A stretch of DNA of 64,000 bases from Promerops cafer. Lineage: Eukaryota; Chordata; Aves; Passeriformes; Nectariniidae. This document shows positions 1 to 14,061 of this stretch, piece by piece. The position numbers and the translations under genes were made by a program. Each line of letters begins with the position of its first letter. Position 1 is the stretch's first letter. The stretch lies in NCBI GenBank assembly GCA_013398275.1, contig VZSE01013216.1, positions 1,509,917 to 1,573,916 on the forward strand. The letters are read 5' to 3'. The notes beneath the pieces were generated by a model that ran no database searches, was not told where the DNA came from, and saw only the letters and a list, made by a program, of their open reading frames with translations.

Positions 1-3000
1 AGTATTTTATTTGAAAGTTTTTTCATTATCTCAAAGTTACACTTACAGCTTAAATACAAAATTCTAATTTCATATACAGAATTTAATCTGCTGTTTGGTT
101 AACTTACTAACTAGTCCCTTAGACTAATTCACATACATTGTATGTACATTATGTTCAGAATACATTTGTTTCAACTGTTGGATCACCTGATGAAGCTCAA
201 CTTAACTACAAATGATCGAATGCTTGACAAAAATACAGGAAGAAACAACTCTTTGGGAAGAGTAATTCCCTGTATGGGAATTTTGCTGGACACTGAACTC
301 CTGACAGATGCTCCAAAACCAGTGAATACTGGGCATTTATTCCCACTTGTACTTGTAGGAAGATCGTGACCTTTCTTTGGCCATGTGTGCCCCACAGCTG
401 TTTCACAGCCACCTTGTATCACCTTAGCAAGCTAAAGCTCAAGGACTCTGCCTGAGCAGAACACTGTAACCAAACACACAGGGATAGGAGCTCCAGGAAA
501 CATCCAAACCAGCACACCATCTGTCACACTGGGTAGAAATAAGACAAAGCACTTGAGTTTTGAGCACTTAAGATGAGTTTTCCTCTGCTGCAACTTAGAT
601 TAGCCTTAGTCCTGGGGTAACAGTCCTCAGCACATAATAGCTGAGGTCTGCCAGGAGGTCTTTGAAAGAGCCCTCTTCTCTGCAGTACCTACACATTCTT
701 ACAGTCTATACGTCAGGGCAAGAAGCCCCAGATTTTGTCATCAGCAAGAGCACTGCGCAAGACTGCTCTCTTTTCTAAAAGCATTCCCTCCAGGGAACTC
801 AACATGATCAGGCAGTTTCAGAAAAGGCAAGCTCAGCCTGGGCTGAATACAAATCAAATACGTAAATGAAATTGCACATCACTTACTGATGAGAAGTATT
901 GACAGCACCATGGCCTTTTCTCTTTCCCAGGATTCTTCAAGTCTAAATTTATACACCAAAATAATTACACTGCTCTTCCATACAGGTGATGGAAGATGCT
1001 CCTGACACTACACACTGCCAGATTTCAATGGGCTGAAGGGTTATCTATTAGGGCAGACTTATTAGTGGCCATAACGTTTAATAGGGATTTAACAGTCACT
1101 ACTTTGCGTGTTGCGATGATATTTTTTTTCAAAAGAATTACAGCAGTAAATTGTAAATACAAGTCTGAGTTTAATTCGTAAAACAATTCTATGCTTTTAA
1201 AATGAATAAGTTATAATTCCTTTCCATCTTTAAACTACAAAAATCAAAAATAGTTTCTCACTCCTGTGACCCTGGTCAAGATTTTAAACTGTCTCTTTTG
1301 GATCAATAGCTTAAAAATGTTGTGTAGCTTACAGTTTATCTCCTACCTGCTTAAAGGAAATATTTCACACTTAATTGAAATTCAGACTGGAAAGTGAGTG
1401 ATTGGTATGGAAGCAGAAGCAGCTCAATTATAATGGAGAGACAGAATTTTGTAAGAAGCCTCACTGAAAAAAAAACCCTGTGTTTATGATTCTCAAATCA
1501 AAAATAGTTAATAAAATCTAGTATATTTGAATCTGCATAGAGTCATTCTGAAAATGGATTGAAATTGTTAATATTTCTTAATTGAAGGAAACCAACCATA
1601 GATTTCTCTTCCACTTCAGTTATGAAATGAAGGCAAACCACCTTGCATCCTACTCATTCCATCACACCCTGTCTGAACTATTTGCCCAATTCATAGGCTA
1701 CATCCCAATCCAACAAAAATTGGCTTAACAGTGGGAGAAGGTGATCCATTTTGAACAGGGTTTGTTGATGGGTGACAACTATAACCCAGCCTCAGAGCAG
1801 GTAACTGCTGGCACTACAATGCTCACCTTGAATGAGGCAATATTGGGAAGGTAATCTACTAAGAGCTAACAAAGGTAAAAACTTCAGGGTTTACCACATT
1901 AGGCTCTAAACTTCATTAAACAGACTGAGGGCCAAAGACTAATCAATCTTTTTACATACGATCAGAAAATACCATATTTCAGTTATGTTGTGTTACAGAA
2001 AGTAGTGATTCTAACCCCTAATATATTTATTCAGTTAGAAAACTAAGCAGTAACTTTTTTTTAAATGTGAATTTTTAATTCAAACTATTCATAGGAAAAT
2101 TTAAAAGGAACTGTGATAAAAATGTAACAGAACACCAATTCAAGATACTCAAGTTACAGACCTTTTCATACCTCTGCTTTTATTGCACCAAAACATAGTG
2201 GCAACTTCATGCAGTGCCTCTAGGCATAAAACTCCCTGATATAAATTCAACAACAAAGAGATCAATTACACATTCTGACCCAATTTCTTCATTTCTCACA
2301 TATTTCTAACACAAGGGTGATTTCTATTTGCATTTTACAATTTTCCGAGTCCACTAATTGCAAGACATTCTAAAATAAATTTAAATTGCCTGGATGGCCA
2401 CCATCCAATTTCTAATGGACAGGTGCTCATATAAAAATTCAACAGTATCAGCGACAAGCTAGCAGTAACTAGCGGGGTGAGGGTAGAGAGGGATTACTTG
2501 ACTCTCAGCTGAACTTCCTGTTTAACCTCAGGGATGATCAAATTAGGTCAGGGTCAAGTATGTGACAGAGCAGCTGTGCCACACAGTAAGTAAGGGCTGC
2601 TGGTGTATTGATATATACAGTAATAGTGTTTTGATTTTCTCAACCACCATTTCATGTCTTGCATTTTGAAGCTGCTGCAGGAGAGAAAGTGGCCTCCTGC
2701 ACTCGTAGCCTTGATTCTGGGCTCTGTGGATTCAGCTGCCCCACAGGCTGCTTGAAGCCTTGTGGCAGAGCAGACCCTTAGCACTCACTGCGGCACTTGA
2801 GTAGCGCACCTCTTGTCCACAAGGAAAACATTAAAGCTGTCCAACACAGTAACTAATATCCAACTAATCCTCCCCCCACGGGATGAGAGATGTTTAAATC
2901 TCCCTGGCAGAATGAAATGACTGGACTGGTGGCGACACTCTTATCCACAGAAACTTATTCTCAGATGTAGCTCATTTAGGACTGGAATTAACTACTACAA

Positions 3001-6000
3001 ATAGATGCTTTCAACATACAGTGATTCTGGGACCTGTAGTGCTTTGGCTTACTAATCTATGATTTTCCTGTTTCAGTAAATGAAAATAAATTGATTTGTG
3101 GCAGTTAATGCACAGGTACTGAAAACAGCAGCTGTAGTTTTTTTGATACCCATCTGTCCTCCTCTTACTCCATCTGTTTCCTTCACTCATTGCACTGGAA
3201 TTCAGCTTCACAAAATGCACTCCAAACTCTTTCATGTAGCACAGCGTAAGTTACCTAGTTACCCAGCTAAAAGGTATTTTGAAAATAAATCACTCTCCTT
3301 GTACTCTGTAGAAGGCAACAGACATAGATTTTGTGCTTAATATAAGTCTGAATGTTTTTTGCAACAAAAAATACAACTGTCAGTAAATTTCCTCTGATTT
3401 CAGATGGTGCACTTGAAAATAATTCCATAAAGGCTCATTATTTGAAACAATTATTGATTACACCCTGGGGATTTTTCACCAATTCCACTCAATGCCGCTT
3501 TTAAAATGGTAAGTACCTACATAATTCTATGCTTTATAGTCTGCTTAGATTTTATCGATAATACAACAGTAAAAATACACACTAATATATAATGTCATTT
3601 GATTATATAGCTTTTATTAAACTGTGTTGACTGACTTTTTTTATTCTTCAACAGTTCTTTGGCCTGTTAATGATTAGAGATTTGGATTTCACTCTTTACA
3701 CTAAATGTAAGTGTTTAACAGGAAAAGAAAACCTAAGAAAGCACTCCCTCCTTACAATCCAAAATGGAAGATAAAATAAAAAGGCTGAAATTAATTTACT
3801 GGAAATTTTGCACAGCACAAATACAAAAGCTACTACTAAAACCCATTTGTTCTACGGGAAATTATAAGCAAAAGCTATTTCCATTATTATCCGATCTTCA
3901 AGGCAGTGTGGTACACGAGGTCAATCGAAGGTCGAGAAGGGAGGTTGCTGTTACTCTATAAAAGGGCTCACACTTTAAATATAAGTACCTCAGTGTTCGT
4001 GGTGTCTTTCATTTCTACACTAACATGGTACCTTCAATACCTACATGCCTTAAATACTTGGGTTTATACATTTACTACTTCATTATTGGCATCGCATTAA
4101 AAGGGAATACCTACATTTTATTTGCACTACAAAGGTCTTTTAACTGATACTGAATTTATACAGAATAGAATATTCAATGCTAGCATACAGAATACAGTGC
4201 ACAGGAGGATGCATTTAAACACATAACTTTGTGATCCAGGTGATAGTAACTCTATTTATAATTTCTCTTTTTTTTTAATTCCACTCATTATTTTACTAAA
4301 AATTCAGTAGCACAACTGCCTGAAAATTTTTTTTGGAGTCAAAAGCAATAAACTACATGACCTCTTGAGGAAGAGAAGTGTTTATAATATAAGAAAACTT
4401 GAAAATATGTAGTAAGAATTTAGGTTGGAAATAAAATGTTTTTCCAAGATGAAAAATAGAAACAAATGCTGGTAATAGCACTTTGTAAAATAGAACCTTC
4501 TTATTACAGATCCATTTTCATCATGTAGGTGACTGAAGAATGAGGATTGCAATTCATTTAATCTTTGTGTATTTAAATATATAAAAGCCAATTTTTCCTT
4601 TCTATGGCAGAGTTTGAAGAACTTAGAAATGAAAGCAAAGAACTAAACTGCTGGTATTAACCATACAGAAAAAAAAAATTAAGTCTGTATACCTCCCATA
4701 GTCCTTTAAAAAGCATTAATAATTAAACATTTGCCTAAAGATAAAGCAAGAAAACACATGCAAAAATATTTATCTTTTAGACATCTGCAAGCTACTTATC
4801 TCAATCTGTTCCATAAATAGAAACTAATTACGGAGACACTGAAACAAAGACAATGCCCTAGAAAGAGGCAACCTTTTTTAAATATACTCAAAATGGTGTG
4901 ATAAATCTGTATCATACAGATTCATATTTAACACATAGATCTTTTTCGGTCTAATCTTCCTCCTTTCACAAGCAACGGTTAAACTTCTACCAATTCCATT
5001 AAAAGCAGAATGTGCCTTGATGTATTCTTTCTCTAGTAAAATTATCTGCCCTGCAGAGTATCAATATTAACTGTGAATGGTAGAATTGTAAAGGTTCTAG
5101 TGAAAAAAAGCATTCAGCCCTCTAAATTAATGCCTGAGCTCTGACTTTTAAATGAAGACAGAGATCAGCAAGTCAGCTGCTGCTCATATTGCTTTCTTAT
5201 TCATAATTGAAAAACCAGAGGCTTAGGGAGTACTTAGCAACCTAATCCATTCCTTCCCAGGAATTTTATACAAGTTTTCTTCTAATATAATTTTATTCTC
5301 CTGCTTTCTTCTCCTGTTATAAATGTAATTTCAGAAACAAGTTTGATCCAAGGCCAAATTTTAAACCCCAAAACTGACACAATATAGTGGTCAGCAGAGA
5401 GGTTGAAATTTCAATATGCTGAGTCAATCCTGCCAAGGTGGGTGTTAAGGCTCCTCAGTTTCAAAGCGTATCTCAGCTGCTGTATTTGGACAGTAATGTT
5501 CTCCAGAGTCACTGCAGAAGTGCATATCAAGCTGTTTCTCAGAGCAAATAGCAACTCTTTGTATATCAGCAAAAGGAGGCTGGCAAAGGACAAAATAAAA
5601 GACCCTTCAGCCACTCAGAGCTGGAAAGAACCCTTAAAGGGACTGCAACAGACCCGAATCAGGAAAATAGTTTCTTTGCAAGCTGAGAAGAAGAGGTGGT
5701 TGGATGGATCCACAGAAGTTAGCCAAGTTAAAATTTGTATGCTGGATTTCACCAAATTAAGCACAACCATAGCCTTTATTTTTAGACACCTGTGCTAAAG
5801 GAAGGGAGATTAAGATGCCTGAAATGGTTAGTCTTCACTGGCAAGGTCACTCAGAAATCCGATCTGTATGATTGCTGACACTTGTAAACATGGATTTACC
5901 AAGATACAGCACTGTGCTATAATTCACACAGTTTTAGTGCTACACAGCAATCCCGCAGTCAAAAACCGTGTCCCATTAGAACAGTGCACAAAGTGACAAT

Positions 6001-6092
6001 TTGCTGTGCTGCTTCACAAAAATCATAATGGGAAGAAATACCTTTAGGATTGCCCTAAACTACCATCTGCCCACAGAACAAGGCAAAAATAC

Positions 6093-6180
6093 ATTAATTT
6101 ACATACAACATTTTGCCGGCCAGTAGCAGCAGTAAGCATTACCCTTCACCTTAAAAGGGACTATTCTAAATCCCTCTAGT
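6093..6180. repeat. Dispersed repeat, copy A (pairs with 8521-8620)
   Basis: The copy contains tttacatacaacattttgcc, ggccagtagcagcagtaagc, attacccttcacc, ctattctaaatccctct. The same landmarks recur in the same order and strand at 8521-8620, with substitutions and a small insertion. This indicates either two members of an old interspersed repeat family or a local duplication. I do not recognise the family. Confidence 0.75.
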
Positions 6181-8297
6181 TTTGGCATATACATTTTGTG
6201 TGACAAAAATAAACTGAAGCAACTGAATATGTAACAATGTGCAAAAAAACATAGCCTAGGGTGGAATACACAACCCAGTGCATATGCTCTGTTTGCTATA
6301 TACTGGTACCCTGAAGTGTAGAATATTTGCACAAATATAGGGAACCCTCAATGGCAGCAAGAGGTAACACAGCCTAGATCAGTCCTAGTCTGTGCCTTCA
6401 GAGACTGATTTCACAGCAGCTGGACTTTAACCGAAATAGCACTTACCTGAGTTTCAAATAAATCACTCACTTCCTGATTCAGTGCAACAGCACTATCACT
6501 TGGGTCCACCTTAAAGCAAGGGCAAAATGAATTACGTAACTAAGTCTAAGTGAATGCTCTGGGCATGGTAAAGGAGGAAGGCACATGATCATTTAAAGCT
6601 AAAGCTTTAAAATTAGATCACAGAAAATGCATTTAAATAGTTACAGCAGCAATTATTTAATTTCCAACTACTCAACACTATGAGACTACAACCTGAAAAT
6701 GTATTCTATGACTTTTGATTTGTAAACAGGTGCTAAACTACCACATTTCAGCTTTACTTTGTTAACTGATCACAACACGCTTTTCATTCATTCTTGGTTT
6801 TTAAACTTTATTGTTAATGCAGAAAATCCGCATAATACTGAAAGCTGAGACTCAAAGAGATGGAATTTAATCTCAAAATAGCAGGGCATTTTTTGGTATT
6901 TTTCTAGTATTTAATTAACTAAAAATGTCACTTCAGAATTATAGTTCACTGACAAATAACTTAATTACACAGTGATTGTGGGGTTTCAGGTTCTGCCAGA
7001 AGGCTGATTTCAAAAACATACACACCTTGGAGGGGGGAAGTGGCAAGAAGGAAACAAACTGAAACAACCTTAGCTTACATTACGAAAAGCAAAATTCCCT
7101 GTTCAAGTTCAAATTAAGTGGCATCTTGGAGGTGAGAACAGAACAGTAATCACATAAATCAAGTTGTGTGAATGATGACTTTGAGAACCTGGCAAAGAAA
7201 AAGAGAGGAATCCTCAAGGCAGGAAACGCAACAAACCAACTACTTGCCTTAATTCAAAGAAAAAATGGAAAATGTTGACAATGTGTTCACATAGCCTCTT
7301 GAAAGATAGGAAAACAAATTGGAAGGCTTAAATAGGATTTATCAGTCACCAGAAGGATATTCTCCCTTCCCAACTTCTGAACCATCAAGTTCAACTTTAT
7401 CAGTAGGTCATTTTGTACCTTCTCGAAGTTATAAACAGCAGTCCAGATGCCACAAGCATGGCAAAAGTTACTCAGCTGTGCCTGGTCTCTCTGCTACTGA
7501 ATAATCTATTGTAATCAAGGTATTAGAGAATAAACCAAATACAATTTTCATGATGGCAACTTGAGGAGATATACTAAAATTGCAATTATGTATGTATGTA
7601 TATGGTGTGGTTAGCCCTCTGCAGAGGGCCACAGAGGGCCTGGCATGAAATGGCTCTTCAGCTTGCTAGGCAAACAAACTGCCCTGATCTTCAGCTCAAT
7701 AGAATGAGTGATGCCTCCACTGCAGAGCAAAGAGGTGACATCTCACTTTACTCAAGTGTCTATCTCCTAGAAAAAAACCTACATTTCCTTGGTTTATTTT
7801 TACAAGTTCAGAGGATACTGACATACATATATACAAAATGAGTGCTGAATGCTGTTATATGTTAAGGAGAACTGCAGAAATGTGCAAGACAGAACCATAG
7901 ACAGGCCCAGTTCTCAGTAATGTCAAGATTGCATATTAATCCATGATAACCACTGGTGGTACACTGAAATACACCTAATACTGCTAATGGCCAGTCTGTT
8001 CCTTTCCTTATTGTGCCAAAGCACTTATAGGTAACGTACAACTGCTTGGTAGTTCACATGGGAACTTTTGATCTCTTCTGGTCAGGCTAGTACTACTTTG
8101 GATTGATTCTCTGTCTGTTGACTTTGTCTCTTCCTTTCAGACACTGTTCAAGTTTTGGCTGGGACACAGCCAGTTTTCTTCATAGCAGTTTGTATTTTGA
8201 ATTTCTGGCCAGAGCAGTGTTGACAACATAAGGCCATCTCTGTTCATATATCACAATTTCATTGCATATATGTAGATGATTTTGACAATCAATTGGC

Positions 8298-8320
8298 AAA
8301 AAAAAAAAAAAACAAAAAAA
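8298..8320. repeat. A-rich simple repeat
   Basis: Fifteen adenines, one C, then seven adenines. It lies about 200 bases before dispersed-repeat copy B, with no evident structural link. Confidence 0.9.
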
Positions 8321-8520
8321 CGGAGGCTTAGGACCTAAAGGGTACATTTTCCAAGCTTAAAACAATAATCCTTTTAATGAATAATAGGTAAGTATACTCA
8401 CCACTTACAAGTGGATTTCAAAAGGTTCCGCATTTAGAATAAACTTAGGAAAACAGATGAGATGAAAAAAAACCACCAAAACAACCCTAGCAACACATCA
8501 ACCAGTGATTACTCCTTTCT

Positions 8521-8620
8521 ATTCATTTACATACAGCATTCTGCCAGCCAGTAGCAGTCATTAAGCATTACCCCTTTCCACCACCCTTCACCACCCCACC
8601 TATTCTATATCCCTATCTAA
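8521..8620. repeat. Dispersed repeat, copy B (pairs with 6093-6180)
   Basis: The copy contains tttacatacagcattctgcc, agccagtagcagtcattaag, cattacccctttcc, cacccttcacc, and ctattctatatccctat, in parallel with copy A. An extra C/A-rich stretch of roughly 15 bases separates the middle blocks. No terminal repeats or target-site duplication are evident. Confidence 0.75.
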
Positions 8621-9752
8621 TCGTGTATAAACTGATCAACAGTACTTTTATGTCTTTGTTGGAATTACTGCTGCTCAAAACTGGCAATTCTAGGGTAGAT
8701 TTTATTGTTTTGGCTACTAACAAAGTTCTTGTCCTGCTGAATCTTTTATTTCTTCTTCCCATGTTGTAAAAAGCACCCTGATGTCTCCATAAAAGATACA
8801 CCACAGCATAACTGTGTCCTCTGCATTAAAGACAGGATAGTGAAATGCAGGATCAGCATTTCTCTAACAGTGCCTGCACATATTCTGGTTGCCAAGGTAC
8901 AAAATACATTCAAATTTTTGGGGTATTCATATATGAAAACATCTTTTGGGGAAAATGTCCAAACAAACATCTGTGGATGAAAGATTTTCTTTATTTACAG
9001 AATAGACACTACATCATGAGGATCAAACTTACCCATTTCATCTCTCACTGATAATCTAAAAAACTCTGCATGTTTAGTAGTTCCCTGAGGATTTTCCTTT
9101 CTTTTCTCTTTAATCTTGACAAAAGGGCCATAAAATGTGCCAGGTAAAGGCAGCTTTCACAGTTACTAACCTAGACCACCTTATTAGGAAACAAATCAAA
9201 AGCACAAGTTCATTCCACACAAGCTGTAAAACAGTTTCCATACAGAATTGATTTTGGCTCAAGTAAAATAACACTAAAGAAAGATTATGTTAAAAAGAAG
9301 TCAACTATGCATCAGCTCAGATATAAACTAGCTGACATTCCTTCCAAGTGTACTGCATATCCATCACACCCAGATGAATATTTTCAGGCTAAGATATGTT
9401 GTACTGCTAACTGTTTTCACTTAGGAGAATATGCATCGGCAATATATGATAAAGCATTTGAACCAAAGTAATGGAAGCAAAAATTGGACACGTGACTAAT
9501 TCACTTTTTACTTCATTTTGAATCAAATACCATGGTGAAATTATTGCACAGGACTACTGCTGCTGTTAATTTTCAGCAAATAATGAGCATTTCTACCACC
9601 ACCAGTAAATATTTCAAAATCCAAACACAAGGAAAACCAAATATTTCCTTGCACATATAATAGAAATCCTACTTAGAGAAAAATTCTAGAAAAAACAAAA
9701 GAGAATTTGAAGCAATTCAAAACTGACACTCAAAGACACATTTTAAAAGTAG

Positions 9753-9806
9753 TAATACCAGTACATCTTTCAACCTCTTTAATACCAGTACATCTTTCAA
9801 CCTCTT
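9753..9806. repeat. 27-bp tandem duplication
   Basis: Two identical adjacent 27-base units, beginning taataccagtacatctttca, occupy 9753-9779 and 9780-9806. The lack of differences suggests a recent slippage or repair event, or a collapsed or expanded assembly feature. Confidence 0.95.
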
Positions 9807-12800
9807 CAGTTTACGTATAAAAGTGCAACTGAATGTTTTTAGTTCTACGCAGATGGGTTTGTTTTTTTTTTCCCAGTAAAGCTAGCACAAAAATGGTCTA
9901 ACTGAACTTGGTTCTTTAGTTCATCCCATAACTTTCTGTGCATTGCAAATGCACAAGACCATAACTTATGAATATTCATGACAGGTATGAAATGAACCTT
10001 AATCAGTGTTCTCGATGTCTCCTACTATGTAAGCTCAAAGCTGAAGTCTAAAGCCTAACTATTTTGGACAGTGCAAGACAATGATCCTGAAACACACAAA
10101 AAATTACATTTAGATTATTACCTAACCACTTACAGAACAATCTTGATGAAATACGATCAAAAGATACATCCTCCCCTAGAGTATCAACAAATGCTCCAGG
10201 AAATTGAAAAGTGTCAAATTAAAAAAAAAAGTTTCACAATTCCATTTTAATTCTTGGTGCATCTGGTGTAATTCTGAACGCACAGCATATCCACAGCATT
10301 TCTGGATGAAATAACCAAAGGGCAGAACAACAACAAACTCACAGAGTTGCCCACGCAGAACCCTGCTTCAAACTCCCACCCGGGCAGCAAACATTGTACA
10401 GTAGCCAAGGATAGGCATTACCATTCACCAATTATTCCCTCAGTTTCAAGCTCCCTTTAATTAATAATTAAGTAACATGCCATGCACAAACATTGCTTAT
10501 TCCCAGTTTGCTGTGAGAGTTGTTTCAGTCACTATTCAAAAGCACTGAAGCTACCAAGTACTTCCAGACCCCATGAGCCCTGCTTGCCATTATATGGAAA
10601 TGGCTTAAGCACATATCCCAGGTCCAATATTTGCAAAGAAGAAAACAGAACCTGACACATTAGTTTTAAAGGGACTGACTACAACTATAGAATTAAAACT
10701 GCATCAGGGCATGACAGGCAAGGAAGGAAAACATTTCCCACTATGGTGACTGACCATGCTGAAGGTAGTGCTGAGACACTTTCGTGAGCACTGAGATTAG
10801 GAATGGGGAGCATTTAACATCTTTCATCTGTCTTGACTTGCCTGATTACCTTGATATAAAAATTTTTGTTTGCTATTTTCTAATTTCAAACTTGCAACAC
10901 TACTTCATGACTCCATAGAGCCAAAATTCCTGGTTCGCACAGATAGCTTATTAATTGTTCAGTATGGTGTTGGAAACTTTAAGGTCTGCACAGGCTCCTT
11001 GACCCAAAAAGCTGAGTTAATATCACACAAGTCACTAATGGAACAGTGACTCAGAACAAAAGTATTGATTAAAAACACTTGATAACATTGTGGTTAACCA
11101 AAATGTATATATGTCCCATGTCAGGGTAGCTTCTGGCAGATGCATGGTCATGTTTACTGGAAAGGTTTAATTTTTTCACATTTAGGTATATTTCTATTTT
11201 TGCCAACAGACTAGGAAAAAAGATGAAGGTAATTTCTTTTTAAATCTAAAGGAACATAACCCAACTAGACTTGTTGTAGAATACATTCAGAGGAATGTAA
11301 TCTGCAAGTCATTTAAATGCACACTAGTCAATACCTGCAATGATATAATCATCTTGTCATTTACTTCAGAGCTATGTCAACATTAGGTTTCATTTTACTG
11401 CACACGTACACAGTTAAAAATAACAGGTTTTGTACACATTATTTCATTCCATATGTAGTATCAAGGTATTAATTTGAAAGCTCTGTTTGTCTAAAGAGGG
11501 CACCTGGAGCCTTATATTATCATTGTCATTCCATAGCACATCTACTGTACCTTGAGCTACATGTTATTGCATAAGTAGGTCATGCAAATCAGTGGTTCCA
11601 AGGATCAAACTTTGCCCACTGCATAAGGGGATTATCTCAGTCAAGGTGCTAAGAATCAGCCATTATACATCTATTCTATAAAAATGTAAACCACACCGAA
11701 CATCAGCCTTCTGTGGGTATTTCAGGAGCAACATAGCATTTAGAAGAATTAAACAATAAAGCAAAAGGCACCAACACAAGTGATTGGATGTTTAGGCTTC
11801 TCAGTGGGCTGTAATTTTTGTGTATTTCCTACTTTTATCAGTCATCAAGTTTGTCTAAATGCACACAGATTAGCAATTTCATTATTCAAAAATCTGCACC
11901 ACTGAACCACAAAGGCATTTGCTTTTCTATCAAAGAACATAGAAGGTATTTGAAAAAGACTATTAGCTGACTTAGCATGACAAAGGCATGGTAAGGTTAC
12001 AGGGTTGCTGGTCAAGACTGTCTAACTCCGTAATACAGGATGGACCATATCTCAAAGGTCTGGATAAAAGGATGGAGGAGGCACTATTGTCTGATGACTG
12101 GTTAATAGTATCATCTTTCTATATACCCAATCTGAATGTATACCCATATATCTTTATTCTTAATGAATACTAGATATTTGTAAACTTAGTTTGGCATTTT
12201 CCTAGTGCAGATATTTCAGCACTGATTCAGCATTCCCCAAATTTGTCACCTCTGATATTTTCTACATACAATTGATAGACAGAACCCTCAGAATTGTAGT
12301 AATCCTATTACTAAAAAAGCTGTAGCATTCATAGACTCTTAGTATTTTATAATCCCATTCAGGTATATAACTGCTGATTATTTTACTGTAATGAAATTAT
12401 GGAGTGACAGATACTTTTAGAGATAATAAGAACGAATCATCTCTGAATAAGATTCGCAACACGTTCAGACTTTGTACTTAGCAACACTTAGCCTAAAAAT
12501 AATCAACAAAATATTAAGCCATACCTAAATGTCATTGGGAATTTCAGAGAAGCCTTTGTAGAGCAAAAGCACAATCTGGCTTTTGCACCTGAAATCACAG
12601 GCAGGGTTGGAAAAACAGAACATACAAGTATATTTTTCATCTTCATGTGAAAGTACCAGCACATTTTAAACATCACTCATAACAGTAAATCAAAATCTCA
12701 GTAGTGCTTGTTGAAACTGGCTTTTAAGATAGAGAGTGAACAAAAAGACCTTTTAAAATAAGTTTTAGGGAATATATAAATTGTCTGAACACTGCCACGG

Positions 12801-13590
12801 ACAATCAGTTTTAACAGCATATGTCCAACAGCCTAGTTACTTGCTGTTCTGGGAGCCTGCCAAAGAAAGAGATCCATCCAGAAATTATGAGGGGAAAAAA
12901 ACTCAAGAGAAAATGGGAAACAACACATAACTTACATACATCTCTAGCTATTCTAAAGCTTTTCATTCAGCATCCATCATCATAAAATCAGTGTTCCTGA
13001 CCCATCTTCATTTTAATAGAGAACTAGTTTTTTTAAAAAGCCTGGAATTCCCTACTGACAAACAGTACAGAAACACATAAGATTTATCCTACTGTGCAAC
13101 TTTCCCAAGGAGCATCTAAGAATTATTAATGACATAAGCATCACTGAACCACTGAATGATGTAAGACCACCTACATTTTGTAGACAGAGAAGAGCAGAGG
13201 CCATAAACCAAATCAGCAGGAAACCTTACAGCACAACTAATATCTCCTAAAATATATTCCTGTTTTAGCTTCTAGGAAATGTTTCACTGAAAGATAATAT
13301 TTATTAAAGCAGCAGCTATCTCCATTTTTCAGATTATTATTTCTGACAGACACTGGCAACTCTGGTTACCAAGGATTCAGCTTACTGTTTAATAAAGACC
13401 TTTCCTGAGACCAGCTTGAGCAGCACTTATCTGGATTCTTTTTAAATAAAGCTGTGTCTGCCCCGAGAAAGCCTGGTACAGGTGTGTGCTAACGAGCAGG
13501 GTTTTGGTTCAGCCTCTAAGAGAAAATCTTCAATAGCCAACAACAGCAGGCCATGACACTACTTCAGATGCTCAGCCCAGAGCCCACAAA
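9807..13590. other. Non-coding AT-rich DNA
   Basis: No gene, RNA gene or recognisable transposon is visible. GC content rises gradually from about 13.4 kb into the CpG-rich patch at 13.74 kb. Confidence 0.5.
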
Positions 13591-13734
13591 CCCAGGGTGG
13601 GGCCGGCAGACAACCCTGCTTTCATGGCTCTCACAAGTTGGTCTCTTCTGTACCTACTCTGCACCTTTGCTGCTCCTCACTCCAGGAGCTGCAGCCTTAT
13701 GGCTTTTCCCCTGAAGGTGCCACTGAGGAAGCAG

Positions 13735-13865
13735 CTCCTGAGGGCGCGGCCGGAGGAGGCCCGGGCACAGCGGGTGGCTGCGGCCAGCAGCCCAGCCCCG
13801 CGCACAGCCGCGCCTGCCCCCCACCACGGGGGCTCTGCCCTGCCGCAACGGCTCACGCAGCACAT
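13735..13865. promoter_or_regulatory. Small CpG-rich patch (left)
   Basis: About 130 bases contain roughly fourteen CpGs (gggcgcggccggaggagg, ccccgcgcacagccgcgcc) within AT-rich flanks. A 154-codon frame crosses it on the + strand but begins with GTG and has no recognisable domain. It may be a promoter of a B3GALT1 5' non-coding exon, an enhancer, or a GC patch without function. Confidence 0.35.
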
Positions 13866-14061
13866 CAGCCTGGGAACTGAGTTTGGCCCAGAAGCATACT
13901 TTTTTTGCTTCTCCAAAGTGAAATGCATTAGAGCGACCCTAAATCCAGGCCTGTTTCCAATATCTCATGATACCCCAGTGCCCACCTGGTCAGTTAAAAC
14001 TCTTGCACTCTCCAGATTTATGGATATGAAACAAAGTAAGGAGGAGTTTTGTAGCCCATGA

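Larger units (their letters stand above)
1..9752. other. Non-coding AT-rich DNA, presumed B3GALT1 intron
   Basis: I see no supported exon. Open frames are short, mostly lack an ATG start, and have no domain resemblance. The notable contents are the dispersed repeat pair (6.1 and 8.5 kb) and an A-rich run at 8298. Assigning this to a B3GALT1 intron rests on the known large 5' non-coding region of vertebrate B3GALT1, not on a splice map. Confidence 0.5.

Noticed and set aside
5403..5798. 131-codon + strand frame
   Set aside because: It begins with TTG and has no recognisable motif. Part of it (about 5610-5645) vaguely resembles a reversed CR1 3' end (gagctggaaagaacccttaa), but the match is too short and diverged to call.
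13597..14061. 154-codon + strand open frame
   Set aside because: It starts with GTG, not ATG, runs through a CpG-rich patch that depletes stop codons, and shows no domain or sensible composition. Frames on the other strand are also open here.
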